47,665 nucleotides of DNA from Micrococcus sp. (GTDB lineage: Bacteria > Actinomycetota > Actinomycetes > Actinomycetales > Micrococcaceae), in contig NZ_JAUNHR010000003.1 in the NCBI RefSeq assembly GCF_030523875.1, positions 17,971 to 65,635 of the forward strand. The letters run 5' to 3'. The notes under the pieces were generated by a model. The model ran no database searches. It was not told the DNA's origin and saw only the letters and a program-made list of their open reading frames with translations. Made by a program: the position numbers and the translations under genes. Position 1 is the stretch's first letter. Each line of letters starts with the position of its first letter. Shown piece after piece: positions 26,311 through 34,133 of the stretch.

Positions 26311-27408
26311 ATGCCGCCACTCGAGCAGGGACGGGTGCTCTACCTGAGCGTCGGGCCGCAGGGCCACGGGGTGGTCCGACACGGCCGGCAGACGGCGCAG
26401 GCGCTGGAGGCCGTCGGCCTCGAGGTGGAGACGCTCCACGCCGAGGACGTCACCGCGTTCGTCAGCCTCGCCCCCGCCCTGCAGCGGGCGTGCGACGAGG
26501 GCCGGGCCATGCACCTGGACGTCACGGACGCCCTGTTCGGCCCCACCCCCGCCGCCGCCGCGGACGCGCTCACCCGGACGCTGCCGGACTGCGCCACCGT
26601 CACCCTGCACGACGTCCCCCAGCCGGCCGAGGGCCAGGCCCGCTTCGAGGCCCGCGCCGAGGCCTACGCGCGGCTCGCGCGGGAGGTGGCCGGCGTCGTC
26701 GTCTCCTCCGAGCACGAGCGCGCCCTGCTGCGGGACATCGTGGACGTGCCCGCCCACGTGGTGCCGCTGCCCGTGGAGGACCGCCGCACCGACGGCCCCG
26801 ACACCTCCGAGCCCCTCCCGGAGGCCTACGCCGGGATCGAGGACGACGTGGTGATCTTCGGTCACCTCTACCCCGGCAAGGGCCACGCCGAGGCCATCGA
26901 CGCCCTCGCCGAGCTGGACCGCCAGTGGGGCCCCGGCGCGGGCCACCCGCGGCGCGTCACCGCGCTCGGGCCCGTGGCGGCGCGCCACGAGGACCTCGTG
27001 GTGGAGCTGACCGAGCGCGCCCGCGCCGCCGACCTGGACTTCCGCGTCACGGGGTTCGTCCCGGACGAGCTCATCGACCGGCTGCTGTGCGCCGCCGGCG
27101 TCCCCCTGGCCGCGCACCACAACGTCTCCGCCTCCGGCTCGCTGGCCTCCTGGATGTCCGTGGGCCGCCGGCCGATCGTCCCCGCCGGCCGCTACAACGA
27201 GGAGATGGCGCGCCTGCGCCCCGGCACCCTGCGCATCACCCCCGTGGGCGGCTCCGGGATCGGCTTCGCCCTCGCCGAGGCGATCGCCGAGGCCCGCGAG
27301 CTGCCCGCCCGGACATGGCAAGCCCCCGGCACCAGCCTCGAGCCCGGCCCCGCCGAGTGCGCGTGGCTCCTGGCCCGCGCCCTCGGCGAGGTCCACGGGT
27401 GGCGGTGA
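26311..27408 (+). CDS. GT4-like glycosyltransferase
   Basis: A 365-residue GT-B-type protein. The N-terminal strand and loop VLYLSVGPQGHGVVRHG, the mid-protein ADVYARL/VVSSEHERALL acceptor segment and the linker VPAHVVPLPVEDRR lead into the donor domain. That domain begins DVVIFGHLYPGKGHAEAIDALAEL and ends with SGSLASWMSVGRRPIVPAGRYNEE. It lacks a clear E-x7-E motif, so it is a diverged member. The start is ATG 26311 with GAGGGAAGGA upstream; an earlier ATG at 26248 would add 21 residues. Its stop overlaps the GT2 gene. It is transcribed divergently from the fusion glycosyltransferase. Confidence 0.75.
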   Translation: MPPLEQGRVLYLSVGPQGHGVVRHGRQTAQALEAVGLEVETLHAEDVTAFVSLAPALQRACDEGRAMHLDVTDALFGPTPAAAADALTRTLPDCATVTLHDVPQPAEGQARFEARAEAYARLAREVAGVVVSSEHERALLRDIVDVPAHVVPLPVEDRRTDGPDTSEPLPEAYAGIEDDVVIFGHLYPGKGHAEAIDALAELDRQWGPGAGHPRRVTALGPVAARHEDLVVELTERARAADLDFRVTGFVPDELIDRLLCAAGVPLAAHHNVSASGSLASWMSVGRRPIVPAGRYNEEMARLRPGTLRITPVGGSGIGFALAEAIAEARELPARTWQAPGTSLEPGPAECAWLLARALGEVHGWR

Positions 27409-28853
27409 GCGGGACCGGTCCCGACGCGGGACGGACCGGGGAGGGGCCCGTCCCCGGGGCCGCCGGGGTCGCCGCCGAGGCCTCCGAGGTGTCCGTGGTG
27501 GTGCCCTACTACCGGGCCCAGACGGACCTCGACCGGCTCGTGGCCGCGCTCGCCGCGCAGGACCACCCCGCCTCCCGCCTGCAGCTGGTGGTGGCCGACG
27601 ACGGCTCGCCCGAGCCCCCCGTCCTTCCCGCAGACCTGCCGTTCGATGCCGTGGTGGTGCGCCACGAGGACCGCGGGTTCCGCGCCGCCGCCGCCCGCGC
27701 CCTCGGCGTGCGCGCCGCGGAGGGGCGGGTGCTGGCGTTCCTCGACGGGGACATGCTCCCCGAGCCCGGCTACCTGAGCGCCGCGTGCGCCGCGCCCGCG
27801 GCGAGCGGGGACGCGGTGGTGGTGGGCCGGCGTCGTCATCTGCGGCCCGAGAGGGTGGCCGCGGGCTGGCGGCCCGGCGAGCCCGTGCCGGAGGCCGACC
27901 TGCTCGAGGAGCCGGCCTGGCTGCGCGAGGCCTACGCGGCCTCAGGGGACCTGGCGGTGACGGACGCGACCTCCTACCGGTTCGTGATCTCCGCGGTGCT
28001 CACCGTGGCGCGCGAGGTCTACGAGGACGCCGGCGGGTTCGACCCGGCGTTCGTGGGCTACGGCGGGGAGGACTGGGAGCTGGCGCACCGGCTCTGGCGC
28101 GTGGGCGGGACGTTCCGCCACGAGCCGGCCGCCGTGGCCTGGCAGGCCGGGGAGGACTTCGGCGGCCGCGAGGACCCGGCCGCCGCGCGCGCCGTGAAGC
28201 AGCGCGAGGCCCTCGTGCTCGCCTCCCGCATCACCGCGCCGACGGCCCGCGGTCACAGCCTGGCCCTGGTCGGCCCGCAGCGGGCGGCGGTGCGCGTGCG
28301 GGCGGAGGGTGCGCCGGAGGAGGGCCGAGAGGCGGCGGCGGTGGTCGGCGTGGACGCCGCGCTGCAGGCGTTCCCCGGCGCCCGCGTGACCGTGACCGGG
28401 CTGGCCTCCGACGCCGCTCGGGCCGCGCTCGCCGACCCGCGGGTGACGGTGGTCGAGGGGGATGGTGCGGGCGACGACGTCCTGCCCGACCCGCCGGCGC
28501 GCGGGGACCTCGCCGGCGTGCGCGCCGTGCCCGACTGGGACGTGGACGTGCGTGTGCCCCTGCGCCCGGCCGGCCGCGGCGAGCGCCCCGATCCGACCCG
28601 CGCTGCGGACTGGCTGCTGCGGATCGAGCGGGCCGGGGTGAAACGGGTCGAGGTGCTCGGCGCGCCCGACGACGGCGCGGGAGACGACGGCGCCCGTCCC
28701 GTCCTGGCGACGCTCACCTCCTCCCGCGCCCGCTGGCGGGGTCGGCGCGGCGGCGGGCCGGGCCGCGTGTGGCGCGTGCCGGCGTCGCGCCTGGGGTGGG
28801 CCCCGGTGCCCGCAGACGTGGACCTCGAGGCCTGGTGGGGCGGTTGGGCCTGA
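27405..28853 (+). CDS. GT2-family glycosyltransferase with long C-terminal extension
   Basis: A 482-residue protein. Residues 28-260 form a GT-A/GT2 domain (Glyco_tranf_2 plus the galactosyltransferase-like C-terminal part): VSVVVPYYRAQTDL, VVADDGSPEPP, the metal-binding DGD in AFLDGDMLP (114-116), and GYGGEDWELAHRL (218-230). Residues about 265-482 are an extra region without a recognised family, rich in Arg, Ala and Asp. The start is the GTG at 27405, overlapping the previous stop by 4 nt. A GTG two codons earlier is also possible. A strong hairpin follows and separates it from the convergent ald gene. Confidence 0.82.
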   Translation: MSGTGPDAGRTGEGPVPGAAGVAAEASEVSVVVPYYRAQTDLDRLVAALAAQDHPASRLQLVVADDGSPEPPVLPADLPFDAVVVRHEDRGFRAAAARALGVRAAEGRVLAFLDGDMLPEPGYLSAACAAPAASGDAVVVGRRRHLRPERVAAGWRPGEPVPEADLLEEPAWLREAYAASGDLAVTDATSYRFVISAVLTVAREVYEDAGGFDPAFVGYGGEDWELAHRLWRVGGTFRHEPAAVAWQAGEDFGGREDPAAARAVKQREALVLASRITAPTARGHSLALVGPQRAAVRVRAEGAPEEGREAAAVVGVDAALQAFPGARVTVTGLASDAARAALADPRVTVVEGDGAGDDVLPDPPARGDLAGVRAVPDWDVDVRVPLRPAGRGERPDPTRAADWLLRIERAGVKRVEVLGAPDDGAGDDGARPVLATLTSSRARWRGRRGGGPGRVWRVPASRLGWAPVPADVDLEAWWGGWA

Positions 28854-28854
28854 C

Positions 28855-28876
28855 GCCGCCCGGCCGTCCGGGCGGC
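28855..28876. terminator. Bidirectional hairpin between convergent genes
   Basis: GCCGCCCGG (28855-28863), a 4-nt loop and CCGGGCGGC (28868-28876) form a perfect 9-bp stem. It lies between the ends of the GT2 gene and ald. Confidence 0.75.
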
Positions 28877-28889
28877 CGCGAAGCCGTCG

Positions 28890-30023
28890 TCAGCCGGCGA
28901 GGACCTCGTCCACTCCGCGCACGGTGACGTCCTCGAGCTCGCCGCGCAGCGCCTCGGCCACGGCCGGCTGGGTCAGGACGCCCTCGTGCGTGGACAGGCC
29001 GCGGGCAAACCCGGGGTCGGCGGCCAGGGCCTCGCGCCAGCCGCGGTCGGCCAGGCGCAGCAGGTAGGGGAGCGTGGCGTTGGTGAGCGCCGCCGTCGAG
29101 GTCTGCGGGACGGCGCCGGGCATGTTGGTGACGCAGTAGTACACCTGCTCGCCGTCCATGAAGGTCGGCTCCTGGTGCGAGGTGGGCTTCGAGCCCCCGA
29201 AGCAGCCGCCCTGGTCGATCGCGATGTCCACGAGCACCGAGCCCGGCCGCATGGCCTGGGCCATCTCCCGCGTCACGAGCTTCGGGGCCGCCGCGCCCGG
29301 GATCAGCACGGAGCCGATCACGAGGTCCGCGTCCGCGATCTGCTCGGTCAGGGTCAGCGCGTTGGAGGCGAGCGTGTCGATGCGTCCCTGGTGCACGGCG
29401 TCGATCTGCGCGAGCCGCTCCAGGTCCACGTCCAGCACGGTCACCCGCGCGCCCATGCCCGCGGCCACCACGGCCGCGTTCTCGCCCGCCACGCCGCCGC
29501 CGACGACGACGACCTTCGCCTTGCGCGTGCCCGGCACCCCGCCGAGGAGCACGCCGGAGCCGTCCGGGGAGGCCAGCTGCTGGGCGCCGGCCAGCGGCGC
29601 GAGGCGCCCGGCCACGCGGGACATCGGGGCCAGCAGGGGCAGGCCGCGGCCGCCGGGGGCGGTGACGGTCTCATAGGCGATCGCGGTGGTGCCGGCGGCC
29701 AGCAGGGCGGACGTGAGCTCGGGCTCGGCGGCGAGGTGGAGGTAGGTGAACAGCAGCTGGTCGCCGCGCAGGCGGGTCAGCTCCTCGCCCACCGGCTCCT
29801 TGACCTTCACCACGGTCTCGGCGCGCTCCCAGAGCGCGTCCGGGCCGTCGACGAGCTCGGCGCCCGCGGCGCGGTAGGCCTCGTCCGGCACGCCGGAGCC
29901 GAGGCCGGCGCCGGACTGGACCAGCACCCGGTGGCCGCGGCCGGTGAGCTCGGTGACGCCAGCGGCGGTCAGGCCGACACGGCGCTCGTTGTTCTTGATC
30001 TCTGTGGGGACTCCAATGAGCAT
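28890..30023 (-). CDS. ald: Alanine dehydrogenase
   Basis: A 377-residue enzyme converting L-alanine to pyruvate and ammonia with NAD. The start MLIGVPTEIKNNERRVGLT is the family hallmark (R15). The substrate lysine is in VKVKEPV (K75) and the catalytic histidine in TYLHLA (H96). The dinucleotide fold is VVVVGGGVAGENAA (glycines 175-180). Length is typical. I chose ATG 30023 because it matches the conserved N-terminus and lies 7 nt after TAGATT, so the gene is probably leaderless. It is divergent from an Lrp/AsnC regulator, the AldR arrangement known in Mycobacterium. Confidence 0.97.
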   Translation of the reverse strand: MLIGVPTEIKNNERRVGLTAAGVTELTGRGHRVLVQSGAGLGSGVPDEAYRAAGAELVDGPDALWERAETVVKVKEPVGEELTRLRGDQLLFTYLHLAAEPELTSALLAAGTTAIAYETVTAPGGRGLPLLAPMSRVAGRLAPLAGAQQLASPDGSGVLLGGVPGTRKAKVVVVGGGVAGENAAVVAAGMGARVTVLDVDLERLAQIDAVHQGRIDTLASNALTLTEQIADADLVIGSVLIPGAAAPKLVTREMAQAMRPGSVLVDIAIDQGGCFGGSKPTSHQEPTFMDGEQVYYCVTNMPGAVPQTSTAALTNATLPYLLRLADRGWREALAADPGFARGLSTHEGVLTQPAVAEALRGELEDVTVRGVDEVLAG

Positions 30024-30036
30024 GGCCCGGAATCTA
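30024..30036 (-). promoter_or_regulatory. Leaderless -10 box of ald
   Basis: TAGATT on the minus strand (30036-30031) is separated by 7 nt from the ATG of ald. The rest of the 115-nt divergent gap probably holds the regulator's sites, including an imperfect inverted repeat of GTTCC-TGACG (30039-30048) with CGTCGGAAC (30105-30113). Confidence 0.5.
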
Positions 30037-30138
30037 CGGTTCCTGACGGCATCCCGGCGGATCATCCGCAGGATCTTCGGTGAGAGAGGGCAAACTGGAC
30101 GTGATCGTCGGAACACACGTCACAGAACGGACCCCCGG

Positions 30139-30612
30139 ATGAAGCATCTTCACTCATGGGACGCCACCGACCGGCGGCTCGTCCGGCTGCTGGCCGCCGA
30201 CGCCCGCCGGACGAACGCCTCCCTGGCCGAGGAGCTGGGCATCGCCCCGTCCACGTGCCTGGCCCGGCTGCGGGCGCTGCGGGAGGCCGGGGCCATCCAG
30301 CGCTTCACGGTGGAGGTGGACCCGGCCGTGCTCGGCCGCGGGCTCGTGGCCCTGATCTCGGTGCGGATCCGGCCCGGCGCCCGGGACCGGATGGCCGAGC
30401 TGTTCGAGCGCATGCAGGCCATGCCCGGCGTCCTGCAGGTGTTCTTCCTGGGCGGCGAGGAGGACTTCCTCCTGCACGTGGCGGTGGCGGACACCGCGGA
30501 GGTCTCCCGATTCGTCCTGGAGAACCTCTCGGCGGACCCGGCGGTGGCCTCGACCCGCACCTCCCTGGTGTTCCGGCACGAGCACGGCACCCAGCCCTGG
30601 CGCGTCGCCTGA
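30139..30612 (+). CDS. aldR: Lrp/AsnC-family regulator, probable AldR
   Basis: A 157-residue protein. The N-terminal helix-turn-helix spans about 8-60 (DRRLVRLLAADARRTNASLA, then GIAPSTCLARLRALREAGAI) and the RAM ligand-sensing domain about 70-150. It is divergent from ald, and AldR proteins activate ald in response to alanine in related bacteria. That role is inferred from position and family. The ATG at 30139 is preceded by only a weak CCCCCGG stretch, with no clear ribosome site. Confidence 0.85.
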   Translation: MKHLHSWDATDRRLVRLLAADARRTNASLAEELGIAPSTCLARLRALREAGAIQRFTVEVDPAVLGRGLVALISVRIRPGARDRMAELFERMQAMPGVLQVFFLGGEEDFLLHVAVADTAEVSRFVLENLSADPAVASTRTSLVFRHEHGTQPWRVA

Positions 30613-30674
30613 CCGCGCCCCGGCGAGGCCGCGCACCGGTGACCGGCCGGCGTCGTCCGTGGTGGGATGGGGCC

Positions 30675-31853
30675 ATGACCGAGCGCACCACCCTGCCGCC
30701 CGATGACGTCGACCAGACCGCCCCGCCCACCGGCACCGCAGCTCGCCACGAGGAGGACGCGCGCCCGCAGGGCGAGGGCGTCCCCGCCCCGGCCGACGGC
30801 GCCGCCCCCGCGCCCGAGGAGGGCACCGGTCCCGCGCGCGGCGCGGCCGAGCGGGCCCCCTCGGAGGCCCGGGACGCGGACGAGGGCCGTCGTCGGCACT
30901 ACGGGCACTTCTACGGCCTCGAGCCGCTGCCGGAGGGCGACATCCTCACGGTGATGGGCGGCTGCCAGGCCGAGGCCACGCGCCGCCTGCTGTGCGGCGA
31001 GCCCGGCCAGGCGGAGGGCGGCACGCCCGCCTCGGTGCGCGTGCCCCCGATGTTCGAGCTCGGCCCGGACGACCTCCCGCACCTGCTGGCCCTCCTCGAG
31101 CGGACCACCGTGCTGGTGGTCAAGCCCGTCCGCGACGACTACCAGGGGCTGCCCCTGGGCATCGACCAGCTCGAGTCCCTCATCCCGGCCGGCGCCCGCT
31201 CGATCCGCGTGCCCGTCCTCTACGACACCTCCCGCTTCCCGTGGCAGGTGACCCTGCGCCACCCGCAGCGCCCCTGGGAGGACCCGCCCGTAGTGCCGTA
31301 CCACGACCTGCGCACCGTGGCCGAGGCCGCCGCCGAGCAGGGCCTCATCCCGTGGCCGGCCGCGCTGCGCCGCCCGGGCAAGGGCGACGACGACGGCGCC
31401 CCCCGCCTGCCGCTGTCGCCGGAGGCGATCCGCGGGTTCGCGGAGGAGTCCGTGCAGCGGCTGCGCGAGCGCGAGGAGCGCTTCGGCACGGTGGTGGTCT
31501 CCGATGCGGTGGCGGCCGAGCGCGGCGCGGGCTTCCACTCGGCGAACCACCCGGACAACCCGCTGCTCGAGCAGCTGGCCCGTGCGGTGCTGGCCGAGCT
31601 CGGCGTGGACAAGGAGGTCCGCGCGCCGGACCGGCTGCTGCTGGGCCACGTGCTCTCCCCGATCGAGGGCCAGATCGTGGATGCGCTGGGCCTGGACGTC
31701 GAGCCCCGGGACCACTGGCTGGTCGGCGGCGAGCCCGTCTCCGACGCGGATGTGCGCCAGGCCCACCTCGGCTGGTTCCGCGAGAACCCCGAGGCCCTGG
31801 CCCCCGGCCTCGAGCGCCACGGCGAGCTCATGGGGCGGCTCGGCCTGCTCTGA
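30675..31853 (+). CDS. WcbI-like polysaccharide biosynthesis acetyltransferase
   Basis: A 392-residue protein. Residues 1-72 are a low-complexity Ala/Pro/Glu/Asp tail, probably disordered. The rest resembles WcbI, an acetyl-CoA-binding capsule enzyme. It has VMGGCQAEATRRLL (about 93-106), matching the family's GNCQA entry, and the second signature FHSANHPDNPLLEQL (about 287-301). The ATG at 30675 has the context GGGATGGGGCC without a clear ribosome site. A strong terminator follows the stop. It may modify a surface glycan, perhaps the product of the nearby glycosyltransferases; that link is inference. Confidence 0.7.
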   Translation: MTERTTLPPDDVDQTAPPTGTAARHEEDARPQGEGVPAPADGAAPAPEEGTGPARGAAERAPSEARDADEGRRRHYGHFYGLEPLPEGDILTVMGGCQAEATRRLLCGEPGQAEGGTPASVRVPPMFELGPDDLPHLLALLERTTVLVVKPVRDDYQGLPLGIDQLESLIPAGARSIRVPVLYDTSRFPWQVTLRHPQRPWEDPPVVPYHDLRTVAEAAAEQGLIPWPAALRRPGKGDDDGAPRLPLSPEAIRGFAEESVQRLREREERFGTVVVSDAVAAERGAGFHSANHPDNPLLEQLARAVLAELGVDKEVRAPDRLLLGHVLSPIEGQIVDALGLDVEPRDHWLVGGEPVSDADVRQAHLGWFRENPEALAPGLERHGELMGRLGLL

Positions 31854-31869
31854 CCTGCGGAGGAGCGCG

Positions 31870-31890
31870 CCCCCGGGATGTTCCCGGGGG
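31870..31890 (+). terminator. Terminator after the WcbI-like gene
   Basis: CCCCCGGGA (31870-31878), loop TGT and TCCCGGGGG (31882-31890) form a perfect 9-bp stem, 17 nt after the stop codon. Confidence 0.75.
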
Positions 31891-31981
31891 CCGGCACCCC
31901 CTAGTGTCTGCACCACGACTCGGCGCACTGGCCGAGCACCCGCCCCGGCCGTGCGTCGGGTCAGAACCGAAGGAGCCCCTC

Positions 31982-32266
31982 ATGGCCGCCACGCCGAACG
32001 ACCCCACCCGCCCCGCCCGCCCGGGCGACGTGCCCTCCGGGGACACCGACCCGCAGGACCTCTCCGCCGCCTCGCGCGAGAGCACCGGCGCCGCGATCGA
32101 CGGCGACACCCCGCCCGCCGAGGGCACCGGCGTCGGCCCCACGAACAACGCCATGGACCGCGAGCAGCCGGGCGAGCGCTCGCTGGGCAAGATCGTGATC
32201 GGCGTCCTCGTGGGCCTGGTGGCCCTGTTCGTGCTGCTGTTCATCCTGGGCCGCTTCATCTTCTGA
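31982..32266 (+). CDS. Small single-pass membrane protein
   Basis: A 94-residue protein. The first about 65 residues are hydrophilic and Pro/Gly/Asp-rich, followed by GERSLGKIVI and one strongly hydrophobic helix (about residues 70-92) ending at the C-terminus. This layout is frequent among small actinobacterial membrane proteins of unknown function. The ATG has GAAGGAG upstream, and a TAGTGT box at about 31,902-31,907 may be its promoter. A small GC hairpin directly follows the stop codon. Function unknown. Confidence 0.65.
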   Translation: MAATPNDPTRPARPGDVPSGDTDPQDLSAASRESTGAAIDGDTPPAEGTGVGPTNNAMDREQPGERSLGKIVIGVLVGLVALFVLLFILGRFIF

Positions 32267-32330
32267 GCCGCCTCGGCGGCCCGCCCCGTCCCACCCGCGC
32301 CCGCCGCCCCCACGTCCCAGGGAGGACCCC

Positions 32331-33512
32331 GTGACCGAGCAGTACGACATCCTGATCGTCGGCGGCGGCAACGCCGGCATCTCCCTGGCCGCGAAGCTCG
32401 CTCGCGACGGCGCGGGGCGGATCGGCGTCGCGGACGGCACGCAGCTGCACCGCTACCGGCCGATGCTGAACTACGCCGCCGGTGGGCAGGCGGACATGGC
32501 GGCGTTCGAGCGGCCCATGCGCGCCGTCATCCCCGAGGGCGTGGAGTGGATCCCGGACCACGTGGTCGCCGTCGACCCGGAGGAGCGCACCGCCGTGACC
32601 TTCACGGGGCTGAGCGTGGGCTTCCGCCACCTGGTGCTCTGCCCGGGGCTGTATCCGTGGTGGGGTGCAATCGACGGGCTGCGCGAAGCCTACGGCGCGG
32701 GCTGGGCGGCGAGCGCGCACGTGCCCGAGTACGTGGACTCCGCCCGGAAGCTGCTGGCGGGCGTGACCGCGGGGGACCGCGTGGTGGCGAACGTGCCGGC
32801 CGAGCCGTCGTCGTGCGGTGGCACCGTGCTCAAGGCGCTGTTCCTGGCGTGCGCGGCGTGGGAGAAGGCGGGGATCCTCGGTGACGTGGACGTCCACCTG
32901 GTGACCCCGTACGCCCGGATCCTGGACCGGCACACCATCGACGACGCCCTCGCCGAGGCCGCCGCGGCGTACGGGATCCACGTGCATGCCGGCGCCGAGG
33001 TGAACGCCGTGGACCACGCGGCCCGCGAGGTGGTGCTGAGCACCGGCGAGCGGATCGACGACGTGGCCGCCGCGTACATCACGCCCGTGGTGCGCGCGCC
33101 CGAGTTCATCACCGAGGCGGGCCTGGAGGACGGCGGGGCGGCGGGCCTGGTCGCCGTGGACCCGGAGACGATGCGCCACCGGCTGTACCCGCACGTGTGG
33201 GCCCTCGGCGACGCCGCCGCGCTGGACACCCGCCCCTCCGGCGGCGCGCTGCGGCGGCAGGTGAAGGTGCTGGCGCAGAACATCCAGGCCGCCGACGCCG
33301 GGAAGCCGTTGCAGACGTACGACGGCTACACCGTGATCCCCGTGATGGTCGGCCGCGACGAGCTGGTCCTGGACGAGCACGTCCGCGACGGCTCTGAGGA
33401 CCGCTCGATCCCCGGCGTGGACGTCACGAAGCCGCGGAAGAGCACGGCGGCCTTCGACCGCTTCGGCCAGCCGAGGATCTACTGGCAGCGGCTCCTCAAG
33501 GGCAAGGTCTGA
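32331..33512 (+). CDS. SQR-like FAD-dependent pyridine-nucleotide-disulfide-type oxidoreductase
   Basis: A 393-residue flavoprotein. The N-terminal FAD fold is ILIVGGGNAGISLAAKL (glycines 11-16). RYRPMLNYAAGG (41-52) matches the quinone-reductase signature of the sulfide:quinone oxidoreductase family. ALGDAA near residue 290 is the second FAD motif. Cysteines occur at 104, 162 (in EPSSCGGTVLKAL, the position of the family's conserved KC site) and 174. The third redox cysteine expected in the C-terminal third is absent. It may therefore be an NDH-2 or SQR relative with another electron donor. The start is the GTG at 32331 with AGGGAGG upstream. Probably membrane-associated. Confidence 0.75.
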   Translation: MTEQYDILIVGGGNAGISLAAKLARDGAGRIGVADGTQLHRYRPMLNYAAGGQADMAAFERPMRAVIPEGVEWIPDHVVAVDPEERTAVTFTGLSVGFRHLVLCPGLYPWWGAIDGLREAYGAGWAASAHVPEYVDSARKLLAGVTAGDRVVANVPAEPSSCGGTVLKALFLACAAWEKAGILGDVDVHLVTPYARILDRHTIDDALAEAAAAYGIHVHAGAEVNAVDHAAREVVLSTGERIDDVAAAYITPVVRAPEFITEAGLEDGGAAGLVAVDPETMRHRLYPHVWALGDAAALDTRPSGGALRRQVKVLAQNIQAADAGKPLQTYDGYTVIPVMVGRDELVLDEHVRDGSEDRSIPGVDVTKPRKSTAAFDRFGQPRIYWQRLLKGKV

Positions 33513-33808
33513 GCGAGGCTGCGTTTTCGCTCGCGTAGAACGGGGGCGAGGGGCGTTTTCGCTGACGCAGCACGCGCGTCCCCGTCGTTTTCGCTGACGC
33601 AAAACGCGAGCTGGGAGCGTTTCCGCTCGCAGGGCGGGCACCGCTGGAAGCCGACGACGGCGTCGCCCCGGTGTCCGGGCAGGTAGGCGAAGGTGACCTC
33701 GCCCGCGGGGGAGCGGGTCAGGGTGGCCACGTGCGTGCCCGCCTTGTGCACGTCCGCGGCGGTGGCGCGCTTGAGCTCCGGCAGCGCGGGCAGGTCCGCG
33801 GCGCTCAC
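33479..33808 (-). pseudogene. Truncated HipA N-terminal remnant
   Basis: The GTG at 33808 overlaps the stop of the hipB-like gene by 4 nt, the normal hipBA layout. The first about 50 residues contain DVHKAGTHVATLTR followed by EVTFAYLPGH, the start of the HipA N-terminal subdomain. After that the frame runs into the 32-bp repeat array and ends inside the 3' end of the SQR-like gene, giving only 109 residues against about 400 for a full HipA kinase. No kinase domain remains, so it cannot act as the toxin. The repeat array or a deletion joined to it seems to have cut the gene. Confidence 0.65.
33521..33632. repeat. Four tandem palindromic repeats at an exact 32-bp period
   Basis: CGTTTT(C)-type units begin at 33522, 33554, 33586 and 33618, each 32 bp apart. 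Units 2 and 3 share CGTTTTCGCTGACGCA. Unit 3, CGTTTTCGCTGACGCAAAACG, is an inverted repeat (CGTTTT with AAAACG). Units 1 and 4 are more diverged. Spacers of about 11 bp are unrelated. The array lies between the SQR-like gene and the hipA remnant and is read through by the remnant's open frame. Confidence 0.75.
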
Positions 33809-34005
33809 CCGGTGACCTCCAGCCGCAGGCCGAGCACCGTGGCGACGGCGATGACCGCCCCGAGACTGGGGCTGCTGGAGCCCTTCTCGAGGTCCCGCAC
33901 GGTGCGGTCGGACAGACCGGCCAGGTCAGCGACCTCCTGCTGGGTCAGCCCGAGTCGGCGGCGAGCGGCCCGCAGGGCGGGGCCGATGTCAGAGGTGGCG
34001 GTCAT
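33805..34005 (-). CDS. HipB-like XRE antitoxin/regulator
   Basis: A 66-residue helix-turn-helix protein: IGPALRAARRRLGLTQQEVADLAGLSDRTVRDLEKG followed by SLGAVIAVATVLGLRLEV. This is the standard length and pattern of HipB antitoxins. I chose ATG 34005; a longer open frame upstream runs through the operator region and is unlikely. It is followed, with a 4-nt overlap, by the truncated hipA. Three related palindromes upstream look like intact operators, so it may remain a functional repressor without its toxin. Confidence 0.8.
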   Translation of the reverse strand: MTATSDIGPALRAARRRLGLTQQEVADLAGLSDRTVRDLEKGSSSPSLGAVIAVATVLGLRLEVTG

Positions 34006-34007
34006 GG

Positions 34008-34024
34008 GCGGAAGGATCCTTCTG
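34008..34024. promoter_or_regulatory. HipB-like operator 1
   Basis: GCGGAAGGATCCTTCTG is a near-palindrome centred on GGATCC, 3 nt upstream of the hipB start codon. Confidence 0.55.
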
Positions 34025-34079
34025 GTGCTGTCCCCGGGGGTGTCGGGCAGGCGCCAGTGTGCCAACATCGGACCCAGAA

Positions 34080-34095
34080 CGGAAGCAATCTTCCG
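34080..34095. promoter_or_regulatory. HipB-like operator 2
   Basis: CGGAAGCAATCTTCCG is a perfect inverted repeat of 6 bp with a 4-nt centre. It shares its arms with operators 1 and 3. Confidence 0.55.
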
Positions 34096-34133
34096 AGACA
34101 TCGCCATCGGCTCGCACGGTCGGGCCGCCCATG

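Noticed and set aside
23874-27404. Large in-frame upstream extension of the GT2 gene
   Set aside because: The extension runs opposite the fusion glycosyltransferase and through another real gene in a different frame; only the part from 27405 has enzyme motifs and a coupled start.
21494-28853. Glycosyltransferase cluster as an island integrated at tRNA-Ala
   Set aside because: No integrase and no repeat of the tRNA 3' end was seen downstream; nearness to the tRNA alone is not evidence.
33521-33632. CRISPR array
   Set aside because: Repeats are about 21 bp with spacers of about 11 bp and imperfect identity, and no cas gene is present.
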